Program-made: the position numbers and the translations under genes | The notes under the pieces: model-generated | Told to the model about the DNA's origin: nothing | Database searches by the model: none | The model's input: the letters and a program-made list of their open reading frames with translations, nothing else | Shown: positions 31,710 through 37,965 of the stretch, in pieces | Layout of the letters: each line of letters starts with the position of its first letter | Numbering within the stretch: the first letter of the stretch is position 1 | DNA from: a virus | Length of the DNA stretch: 40,217 nucleotides | IMG/VR virus record: IMGVR_UViG_3300032898_000010 | Coordinates: 1 to 40,217 of that record | Strand: one strand, 5' to 3'

Positions 31710-32280
31710 CCGACCCGTGACCAACGGCAAGCCCGCGAAGATCTGGGCGCTTGACTGCGTCCCGTGCGAGTCCTACCTCAAGCAGGACATCATCAACTCC
31801 AACTACCGCAAGCGCCGCATCGGCAATGGCGCGAAAGAAGACCTGAAGGAACGCTGGCCAGGCCTGTGGGGTCACTCCGAGACCGCCGTGCCGGAAACGC
31901 CAGGCGAGGAGGAGCAGCGCGAGTTCGGCGAGGCCGAGGCCGCGAAGAATGCCGCGAGGCTCCAGCTGGAGAACGCGACCACGACCGCTGAGTCCCTGAA
32001 ACTGATGGCGGAGGCTGTCGCCGGGAACAGTGCGCTGATGTCGCAGATCCTGGCTGCCGCCGCGAAGGGCGCAGCCCCGGAGCTGCCCGCTGAGGTGATG
32101 CCGCCGACCACCCTGGTGCATGACGGCTTTAACTCGCGGGCCTGCGAGGACTGCAACGCTGACATTATCCGTGCCGAGGGGCAGAAGGGCGCGCTGCCGC
32201 ACCGCTGCCCGGCCTGCAAGGCAAGGCGACGGGCGCAGCAGAACGCCGCATACGAGATGAAGCGGCGTCAGGTGGCCTGA
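31633..32280 (+). CDS. Cys-rich hypothetical phage protein
   Basis: 215 residues. GAAAGG about eight bases before ATG 31633; ATG 31660 (MSVTVPVGSGG) is an alternative that avoids most of the overlap. The N-terminal part has VPVGSGGCGQTHSRPVTNGK, then CVPCESYL, a pattern I recall from actinophage structural-region proteins. A long Glu/Ala helical middle (about 75-150) follows, then CEDCN...CPACKARRRAQQ, a zinc ribbon with a basic tail. Zinc modules at both ends around a helical spacer suggest a dimeric or nucleic-acid-binding scaffold-like protein. Function unknown. Confidence 0.7.
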   Translation: MTLHARSDVMSVTVPVGSGGCGQTHSRPVTNGKPAKIWALDCVPCESYLKQDIINSNYRKRRIGNGAKEDLKERWPGLWGHSETAVPETPGEEEQREFGEAEAAKNAARLQLENATTTAESLKLMAEAVAGNSALMSQILAAAAKGAAPELPAEVMPPTTLVHDGFNSRACEDCNADIIRAEGQKGALPHRCPACKARRRAQQNAAYEMKRRQVA

Positions 32281-32463
32281 TTGTCGAGGGCGGCGGGCCT
32301 GTGCAGATGCTGCGGCGGACCCCGCAGGGGGAAATCCGCCAGGACCGCCGCACCCGTTGCTGACTGCGCCCGGTGCGGGATTCCCGTCTGCACCCGGCAC
32401 GTCCGCTGGGATGACGACCGCTGGCTGTGCATCCGCTGTGCCCGCAAGCTGGGGAAGGAGTAG
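32281..32463 (+). CDS. Small double Cys-pair zinc protein
   Basis: 60 residues from TTG 32281, directly after the previous TGA. Contains CRCC near the start, CARCGIPVCTRH in the middle and CIRCARKLGKE at the end: eight Cys and one relevant His in a short protein, fitting two small zinc sites (treble-clef or B-box-like). It ends three bases before the connector gene, whose ribosome site AAGGAG overlaps its last codons. Function unknown. Confidence 0.6.
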   Translation: MSRAAGLCRCCGGPRRGKSARTAAPVADCARCGIPVCTRHVRWDDDRWLCIRCARKLGKE

Positions 32464-32466
32464 GCC

Positions 32467-33420
32467 ATGACGACACCTGGCGGTGCTGGCCTGACGCCGT
32501 ACGTTACCCCGGCGATCCTGACGCAGGCGCCCACTGGCATCTCATGGAACACGATCCCGTTCGGCACCCAGGTCACGCCGCAGCAGCGCACCGCCGAGCA
32601 GTGGAATATCTGCGTGCGCGCCACGTCGATTGCCGACGGGTACTGCAACCAGATCCTGCGGGCCACTCCGTCGGTGGAGTACGTTCAGGGGCCGGACTAC
32701 TACACCACCATCCAGCAGAACACGGGCAACATCCGCATCATCCTGTCCCAGTGGCCGGTGCTGTCCGTCGAGTCGGTCATGGTGTCGCCCAACACCTTCC
32801 CGCGCTCATGGACGGAGGTCCCGTCCGGCTACTGGCAGCCCGACCAGCCCATCGTCAGCGTCTACGGCACCTCCGCGCCGCCTGGCTCTGCCCAGGGCGG
32901 GCAGGCGATCATCGTCTCGCCGCTGGCCGGGGGCGGCTGGTGGCTGGGCCGCAATGGCTTCATCTTCCAGGTGACCTACTACGCAGGCTGGCCGCACGCC
33001 GGGCTGATGGCGGCGGCGACGGCGGGAGCGGAGAGCCTGTCCGTGGATGACTGCAGCGGATGGACGATCACCGACCCGATGGGAAACCTCGTGGGAGCGC
33101 GAGGCGTCATCTACGATGGCGGCGGCGCGGAGGAAATCGTCAGCGTGACGGCGACATCCGTGGCAGCAGGTCCGGGCACGCTGACGCTGTCCTCGGCCCT
33201 GCTGTATGACCACCCGCAGTACACGATGGTGTCGGCGCTGCCGCAGACCATCCAGTGGGCGTGCATCCTGCTGTCCACCTCGATTGCCCTGACCCGGGGG
33301 GCAACGGCCACGACGGTCCACACGATGCCAGGCGGCTCGGCCGGGCCTGCGATGAAAGGCCCGGAGACGCTGACCGAGGAAGCGGAACTCCTCCTGCACA
33401 GCTATCGCCGTGTTATCTAG
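32467..33420 (+). CDS. Head-tail connector (adaptor) candidate
   Basis: 317 residues, AAGGAG upstream of ATG 32467. Helical N-terminal part (AEQWNICVRATSIADGYCNQ) is typical of gp6/gp15-like adaptors, followed by beta segments about strand-turn pairs (IRIILSQWPVLSVESVMVSP; FIFQVTYYAGWPHAGLM), a Ser/Val-rich insert (about 195-255) and a C-terminal helix region (ETLTEEAELLLHSYRR). The adaptor ring docks under the portal and starts the tail-joining complex. It opens the neck and tail block. Assignment is by pattern and order. Confidence 0.68.
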   Translation: MTTPGGAGLTPYVTPAILTQAPTGISWNTIPFGTQVTPQQRTAEQWNICVRATSIADGYCNQILRATPSVEYVQGPDYYTTIQQNTGNIRIILSQWPVLSVESVMVSPNTFPRSWTEVPSGYWQPDQPIVSVYGTSAPPGSAQGGQAIIVSPLAGGGWWLGRNGFIFQVTYYAGWPHAGLMAAATAGAESLSVDDCSGWTITDPMGNLVGARGVIYDGGGAEEIVSVTATSVAAGPGTLTLSSALLYDHPQYTMVSALPQTIQWACILLSTSIALTRGATATTVHTMPGGSAGPAMKGPETLTEEAELLLHSYRRVI

Positions 33421-33446
33421 TATAGTCGTTGTGCTACGCTAGATGG

Positions 33447-34097
33447 ATGGCACAGACAGATGGCATCTGCAAGATAGAAGGCTGCGAGAAGCAGCGGTTC
33501 CGGCGCGAGATGTGCTCCATGCACTATTCGCGCCTGCAGCGGTACGGGGATCTTGAAGCTGTACATAAGCCAGGCGAGCCACGTTCTCTGGGTGCATGTT
33601 CCGTGGGTGGCTGCGGCCGCAGTGCCGTAGCTCGCGACCTGTGCGGCAAGCATTACCAGCGCTGGAAGAAATCCGGCGACCCGCTGATCGTGAAGCTGGA
33701 TCGCAACCGTACTGACCAGGAACGGTTCTGGTCTTTCGTGAACAAAGAAGGTCCTGAGCCTGCCTGCCGACCTGGCCTCGGATCGTGCTGGCTGTGGACG
33801 GGCGGAACCTCTGACGGCTACGGCATGTTCAGCATGGGCGGTCGGAACGTGCACGCTCATATCGTCTCGTTTACCTGGGCGCGGGGCGAGATTCCGGCCG
33901 GGTGGGAGCGTGACCACCTATGCCGGGTCAGGCATTGCGTGAGACCAGAGCACATGGAAGCCGTTCCCCACCAGGTGAATGTGCAGCGGGGCGTGTCGCC
34001 GTGGGCCGCCTGCGAGCATGGGTCGTCAGGTTCTTTCGACAGGTCGCGTGGAGGACGCATATGCGAGCAGTGCGCGCAGGAGCGCCGCGTGACGTAA
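33447..34097 (+). CDS. HNH homing endonuclease with two N-terminal zinc modules
   Basis: 216 residues from ATG 33447. Two successive modules of the same type, CKIEGCEKQRFRREMCSMHY and CSVGGCGRSAVARDLCGKHY, are followed by ERFWSFVNKEG, CWLWTGGTSDGYG, the HNH core WERDHLCRVRHCVRPEHMEA and a C-terminal Cys pair (CEQC). Same architecture as the inverted HNH at 18246 but with a duplicated module. It interrupts the neck genes between the adaptor and the tail terminator candidate, and uses more A/T-ending codons than its neighbours, consistent with a mobile element. Confidence 0.9.
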   Translation: MAQTDGICKIEGCEKQRFRREMCSMHYSRLQRYGDLEAVHKPGEPRSLGACSVGGCGRSAVARDLCGKHYQRWKKSGDPLIVKLDRNRTDQERFWSFVNKEGPEPACRPGLGSCWLWTGGTSDGYGMFSMGGRNVHAHIVSFTWARGEIPAGWERDHLCRVRHCVRPEHMEAVPHQVNVQRGVSPWAACEHGSSGSFDRSRGGRICEQCAQERRVT

Positions 34098-34113
34098 CCC
34101 GCAGGGTCATCTG

Positions 34114-34602
34114 ATGCTGTACAGCGTTCATGGCCGCCGCCTCATGCACTATACCCGCCGCGTCCAGGCACGCACGCGGCACGAGTCGGCGTACTGCCGC
34201 CGCCAGAACAGGCGCGAAGCCCGCTGGTACGCGCACAACGCGCACCACACAGCGAGGTGGTGGCGGCACTACTGGTCACCGGCTCAGGTTCATAAGCGCG
34301 AGCGCCACGACCGCCTGGAGCGCATCAGGCACCGCCGCAGGGAGCGGCGGGAGAAGCGGTACTTCAAGGCGACCGGCAGGAAGTGGGTCACCTACCCGTC
34401 CTGCCCCAGCCGGATCTCTAAGCGCGCCAGGGACACTGTCGCCGCGAAGAAGCGCCAGGAAGAACGCAAGGCGAAGCGGATCGCGTGCCGCAGGGCGCTG
34501 GCCGCGCAGACAGCCAGCACCGGGTCGAAGGCGGCGAGGGCCGCGAAGTCGAAGAAGTCCGCCAAGAGCACGAAGGCCCGCAGCGGGCGCACGAGGTGCT
34601 GA
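34114..34602 (+). CDS. Very basic Arg/Lys/His-rich protein
   Basis: 162 residues with roughly 40% Arg, Lys and His. The first two thirds are rich in Arg, His, Trp and Tyr (HHTARWWRHYW, RIRHRRRERREKRYF); the last third is a histone-tail-like Ala/Lys/Ser sequence (AARAAKSKKSAKSTKARSGR). Third codon positions are mostly G or C in this frame, favouring it over the overlapping frame from 34130. It may bind DNA or RNA, or shield packaged DNA charge. The next gene starts three bases after its stop. No family recognised. Confidence 0.62.
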   Translation: MLYSVHGRRLMHYTRRVQARTRHESAYCRRQNRREARWYAHNAHHTARWWRHYWSPAQVHKRERHDRLERIRHRRRERREKRYFKATGRKWVTYPSCPSRISKRARDTVAAKKRQEERKAKRIACRRALAAQTASTGSKAARAAKSKKSAKSTKARSGRTRC

Positions 34603-34605
34603 CCG

Positions 34606-35136
34606 ATGCCACTTCAGTCAGTCTGCGCATACCTGAAAGGCCTGCTGGACGGCATCCCGATGCCTGGCGGCGTGCCTAACCTGGTCGCCTACATCACGCC
34701 GCCAGCGGTCGATGAGGAACCGAACGGGGAGCCGCGCGCCTACATCTGGCCGGCCAGCTTCGAGGAATCCCGCAACCCGCAGCGGGAAGGCACCGTGCCC
34801 AGGGCGCTGGCGATGCCAGTCCCCGGAGTGTCCCCCAATTCCGGCTTCAAGCCGATTGACCACTCGATCCACATCTACGTCATCTACGACCAGGCGAACG
34901 ACGACCAGCAGGCTGACTCGCTTTTCCCGGGCATCATCGACGCGATCAACTGGGTGCTGCGGGTATCGACGGACGTGGCGGTCGCCACCGACGAGTACAC
35001 CGGCCTGCAGAGCGCCCTGATGGATGTCGGCGAGTCGATCAACGGGTCGGTCGCGGTCAGGGCGCTGGATTCTCAGCGGATGTACCGCTATGACTGCCTG
35101 CTGATCCTCCCGGTGATGGAACTTATCCAGTCCTAG
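34606..35136 (+). CDS. Tail terminator / neck protein candidate
   Basis: 176 residues. Opening helix (VCAYLKGLLDGIPMP), then VAYITPPAVDEEPNGEPRAYIW, HSIHIYVIYDQAND, a helix (FPGIIDAINWVLR) and a last strand (YDCLLILPVMEL). This strand-helix pattern and the position between adaptor and tail tube fit a tail terminator (gpU-like) or tail-completion protein, which caps the growing tail tube. Sequence identity to any one family cannot be judged here. Confidence 0.6.
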   Translation: MPLQSVCAYLKGLLDGIPMPGGVPNLVAYITPPAVDEEPNGEPRAYIWPASFEESRNPQREGTVPRALAMPVPGVSPNSGFKPIDHSIHIYVIYDQANDDQQADSLFPGIIDAINWVLRVSTDVAVATDEYTGLQSALMDVGESINGSVAVRALDSQRMYRYDCLLILPVMELIQS

Positions 35137-35172
35137 TTTGTCGCTTTTATCACTACCATAAAACGGAGATGT

Positions 35173-35421
35173 GTGGCTGGCCCTTACCTGTACCTGGGCA
35201 CCCAGGAGAACTGGTACCAGGATTACCTGGACGACGCCACCGGCAAGATGCTGGCCGCGCAGCCTGGCGAATCCTACTCAATGACCGGCGTCAACGGCGG
35301 TCCTGTGCCTCCCACTGACGGTCGCTGGAGCGACCCGTCAGGGACTCCTGAGCCAGAGCCTGTCTGGTCAGCCCCAGCGCCTGCCCCCGAGCAGGCCCAG
35401 CCCGAAGGTGGTGTTAACTGA
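35173..35421 (+). CDS. Small Pro-rich-tail hypothetical protein
   Basis: 82 residues from GTG 35173 with CGGAG seven bases ahead. N-terminal half is Tyr-rich (GPYLYLGTQENWYQDYLDD); the C-terminal half is Pro/Glu/Ala-rich and probably disordered. The 36-base gap before it is unusually AT-rich and may hold a promoter, though I cannot match both hexamers. Its stop overlaps the tail tube start (TGATG). Function unknown. Confidence 0.65.
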   Translation: MAGPYLYLGTQENWYQDYLDDATGKMLAAQPGESYSMTGVNGGPVPPTDGRWSDPSGTPEPEPVWSAPAPAPEQAQPEGGVN

Positions 35422-36662
35422 TGCCGTCGCCGAATATCGCGCAGATCGCGCCAGCCTCCAAGACCTGGCTCGGCGTCGGCCGCGAGCTTTTCGCCGGCAC
35501 GGCGGTGCTGCCGGTCCAGACGATCCCGCTGCTCAAGAACTCCTACCAGCCCGAGGACACGCCCAAGTGGCTGCACGACGAGGCGATCCGTGGCTCCATG
35601 GCGCTGGTGTTCAATGACATCCAGGGTGTCGTGGACTCCACGTTCTCCTACGGCGGTCCCGCGTTCCTGGACGTGGAAGGCTACTTCCTGGATAACCTGT
35701 TCGGTGATAAGTCCGACACGGCGACCACTTTTTCCGGCACCACCACCCTGAGCGCGCAGGCCACCATCGGCGCGACCCAGATCGGGGTGGCGTCCACGGC
35801 TAACTTCACTGCTGGCCAGTACGCCCAGGTCGGCGTCGGCAGCATCGCCGAGATCGTCGGCACCATCGGCGTGGTCGCAGGGTCGATCACCTTCACCAAC
35901 ACGCCGCTGCGGTTCGTCCACGCCAGCGCAGGCACGGTGTACGCGGTCAACGGCTCAACCGGCGGCCCGTTCACGCACACCTGGAACATCCTGAACAACT
36001 CCAGCGGCCAGCCGCCGACGCACACCTTCACCGACTTCACGTCGCTGACCGGCACCGTCGGGGCACGGGCGTACGCAGGCGCGTGCGTGGGCGTCATCGA
36101 CATCACCGGCAACTCCGAGCAGCTGCTGGAGTTCAAGATGACGGGCAACGCCTTCCTGTCCGTCCCGGCTGCCACGTACCCGACCAACACCGTGTCCACT
36201 GCCGTGCCCATCCCGAACTGGCGCTCCACGGTATCGGTGGCCGGAAGCCAGGTCTATGACGTCGGCGAGTGGTCGGTGTCGCTCAAGCGCACCCTGCAGG
36301 TCTACTGGACCGACCAGGGCACCGACCAGAGCCCGTACATCATCGCGCGGGGTCCGCTGGACGCCACCGGGATGGTCAACTTCACGGTGCCCACCGATGA
36401 GTCCCCGCTGACCGACATGCTGTACAACGCCCAGCCAGCGGTCGTGTTCGCCGTCAACAACGGCTTCTCCGGGGCCGGCACCCTGGGCATGACGATCACC
36501 GCCAGCCAGGCAGCGTTCGAGAAGGCCAAGCCGGAACGCAGCCAGGTGCTGGTCGGCTACCAGGACGACTTCCAGACCGTCGCGAACTTCACGAACGCAG
36601 GCGGGTCCGGGGGACAGGGACCGATCACCGTCCAGGTGGTCAACCAGGTCCCGACATACTAA
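35421..36662 (+). CDS. Major tail tube protein with inserted beta module
   Basis: 413 residues. N-terminal part (PKWLHDEAIRGSMALVFNDI, then VDSTFSYGGPAFLDVEGYFL) and C-terminal part (YDVGEWSVSLKRTLQVYWTD; AQPAVVFAVNNG; FEKAKPERSQVLVGYQ) are typical of phage tail tube proteins, which stack as hexameric rings to form the tail. Residues about 104-180 (Thr/Ala/Gly-rich, TTLSAQATIGATQIGVAS) look like an inserted domain exposed on the tube. The tail assembly chaperone follows five bases later, the standard order. High confidence in the tail tube role. Confidence 0.82.
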   Translation: MPSPNIAQIAPASKTWLGVGRELFAGTAVLPVQTIPLLKNSYQPEDTPKWLHDEAIRGSMALVFNDIQGVVDSTFSYGGPAFLDVEGYFLDNLFGDKSDTATTFSGTTTLSAQATIGATQIGVASTANFTAGQYAQVGVGSIAEIVGTIGVVAGSITFTNTPLRFVHASAGTVYAVNGSTGGPFTHTWNILNNSSGQPPTHTFTDFTSLTGTVGARAYAGACVGVIDITGNSEQLLEFKMTGNAFLSVPAATYPTNTVSTAVPIPNWRSTVSVAGSQVYDVGEWSVSLKRTLQVYWTDQGTDQSPYIIARGPLDATGMVNFTVPTDESPLTDMLYNAQPAVVFAVNNGFSGAGTLGMTITASQAAFEKAKPERSQVLVGYQDDFQTVANFTNAGGSGGQGPITVQVVNQVPTY

Positions 36663-36667
36663 GGAGC

Positions 36668-37054
36668 ATGCCTGTGCTGAACGTCGATCTCCCGTCTGGC
36701 CAGAAAGTCGAGATCCGGGACAAGCTGAAGGCGAAGGACCGCTTCGCCGCGCAGGCCGCGATGCGCATCCACATGACAGCGGAAGGCGACCAGGACGCTA
36801 CCGGCGCCATCGTCAACGACATGCGCAACGCCCTGCTGACCACGCTCATCCAGTCCTGGACGGTAACCGGCGACGACGGCCAGGTCATGCCCGTCCCGAA
36901 GGAAGCCCCGGTCGTCAACGCGATGACGGGCGAGACGCGGGATGTGCTCGGCGAGATGGACATTGACGACTATAACGCGCTCGCTGACGCGATCCAGCCC
37001 CTGATGAACAAGGTGACGAACAGCCCAAATCGCAGCGGGCGATCCGGCAACTGA
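36668..37054 (+). CDS. Tail assembly chaperone, short form (gpG-like)
   Basis: 128 residues, AAGGAG six bases before ATG 36668. Helical after a beta N-terminus (PVLNVDLPSGQKVEIRDKL), with DIDDYNALADAIQPLMNK near the end. It lies between tail tube and tape measure genes, as G-type chaperones do, and ends soon after a canonical slippery site. It binds the tape measure and recruits tail tube subunits during assembly, and is absent from finished virions in studied phages. Confidence 0.85.
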   Translation: MPVLNVDLPSGQKVEIRDKLKAKDRFAAQAAMRIHMTAEGDQDATGAIVNDMRNALLTTLIQSWTVTGDDGQVMPVPKEAPVVNAMTGETRDVLGEMDIDDYNALADAIQPLMNKVTNSPNRSGRSGN

Positions 37055-37296
37055 CCACAGTCTTCGTCTCGCAGGGTCTTCAGGGGCAGCTGCCCGAGGA
37101 CATGCCGCCCGAGGTCATGCTGTACGGGTGGTTCGCGGAGGCTTACCACTGGACGCCCGAGCAGGTGCGGGAACTGGAACTTGACGAGCTGACCTGGCTG
37201 CCGATCCGGCACCAGGGTATTGCGGAGGCGCAGCGGGTAGAGCGGGAGCGGGAGGAGCGCATGTCGCGGTCAAGCTCGGTGCGCCGTGGACGTTGA
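36668..37296 (+). CDS. Tail assembly chaperone, frameshifted long form (gpGT-like)
   Basis: A -1 shift at CCCAAAT (37024-37030) joins the first 121 codons to the -1 frame, giving a product of about 209 residues. The extension reads SQRAIRQLTTVFVSQGLQG, then PPEVMLYGWFAEAYHWTPEQ and a helical Glu/Arg-rich end; MPPEVMLYGW-type sequences are typical of T domains. In the zero frame the heptamer is C CCA AAT, matching X XXY YYZ, so both tRNAs can re-pair in the -1 frame. Overlapping coding, position and heptamer agree. Long-to-short ratio is usually critical for tail assembly. Confidence 0.85.
37024..37030 (+). promoter_or_regulatory. -1 frameshift slippery site CCCAAAT
   Basis: Canonical X XXY YYZ heptamer in the correct zero-frame phase, 22 bases before the short-form stop (37052-37054). 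The GC-rich sequence just downstream (CGCAGCGGGCGATCCGG) could form a weak stimulatory stem. Confidence 0.85.
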
Positions 37297-37771
37297 CGAG
37301 CTTCCGGCCATGTTCGACGAGATCATCGCGCGGGTCATTAATACCTGCCCGGCCTGCGCGCTGTCGATGGCGCACACGTTCAGGAACCAGCTGAAGAACG
37401 TAACCCTCGTCATGTACTCGCACGCAGCGGGCACCAGGACGCCGTCGCCAGCGGGTGTCGGGCCGCCCGCCACGGTGTCCGGCGACCTGCGGCGGTCAGT
37501 CCTCGCGTGGATGGGGGCCAGCGGAGTCGTTTCGACGGCTTACTCTGGCCCCACTATTTTTTATGCCCCTATTCAGGAGTACGGCGGTCAGATGTGGCAC
37601 CGCCGCTTCCAGTACATGCACTTCATGTACGACGGACCGCAGTGGCGCAAGCACGTCGTCGTCCCGGAGCGCCCCTATATGGGCAAGGCGCTAGCCGCCG
37701 TCATCGGCAACGGCTCGCTCCAGGCCGATGTCATGGAGATCTTCATGATCGGGGTCTGGGGCGGGGCCTGA
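37286..37771 (+). CDS. HK97 gp10-like tail/neck protein
   Basis: 161 residues from GTG 37286, overlapping the chaperone end by 11 bases. After a helical start (DVDELPAMFDEIIARVINTC) come VSGDLRRSVLAW and FYAPIQEYGGQMWHRR, the latter close to the Tyr-x-x-x-x-Glu-Tyr-Gly signature of HK97 gp10-like neck proteins, and a C-terminal VPERPYMGKAL pattern also typical of that family. Normally such genes precede the tail tube; here it lies between chaperone and tape measure. Cys at CPAC near residue 21 is an extra. Confidence 0.72.
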   Translation: MDVDELPAMFDEIIARVINTCPACALSMAHTFRNQLKNVTLVMYSHAAGTRTPSPAGVGPPATVSGDLRRSVLAWMGASGVVSTAYSGPTIFYAPIQEYGGQMWHRRFQYMHFMYDGPQWRKHVVVPERPYMGKALAAVIGNGSLQADVMEIFMIGVWGGA

Positions 37772-37921
37772 CTCGCATTCCAGGTCGTAATAGCAGCACA
37801 AGTCGCCCCGCTCGATAGCACAGGCGCCGCGCAGCATCCGGAGCTTCGCCCAGTCCACCTGATGGCGTCCGGCCTCGTATTCCGGCTCCGGGTCGTCCCA
37901 GTCGTCGTCCCACATAGCCAT
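37691..37921 (-). CDS. Minus-strand acidic hypothetical protein
   Basis: 76 residues, very acidic (WDDDWDDPEPEYE, later DPDHEDLHD) with a central CAIERGDLCCYYDLEC that holds four Cys. It covers the 174-base gap before the tape measure and overlaps the gp10-like gene by 81 bases tail to tail. No clear ribosome site (GAGTACGCT before ATG). Composition is protein-like, so it may be another lone minus-strand gene, but overlap and weak start keep confidence modest. Confidence 0.45.
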   Translation of the reverse strand: MAMWDDDWDDPEPEYEAGRHQVDWAKLRMLRGACAIERGDLCCYYDLECESGPAPDPDHEDLHDIGLERAVADDGG

Positions 37922-37965
37922 AGCGTACTCGCGAGGGAGGTGATTGTGTACCCGATTTGCCCGAA

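Noticed and set aside
33421-33446. Promoter-like TATAGT before the HNH gene
   Set aside because: No matching -35 hexamer at a usable distance; left out of the feature list.
34130-34636. Alternative plus frame overlapping the basic protein gene
   Set aside because: Its third positions are less GC-biased and its composition (Ala/Arg/Ser shadow) is less natural than the 34114 frame.
35137-35172. AT-rich gap with TTGTCG and CATAAA as a promoter
   Set aside because: The spacing between the two elements is too short for a sigma-70-type promoter; only the AT-richness is noted.
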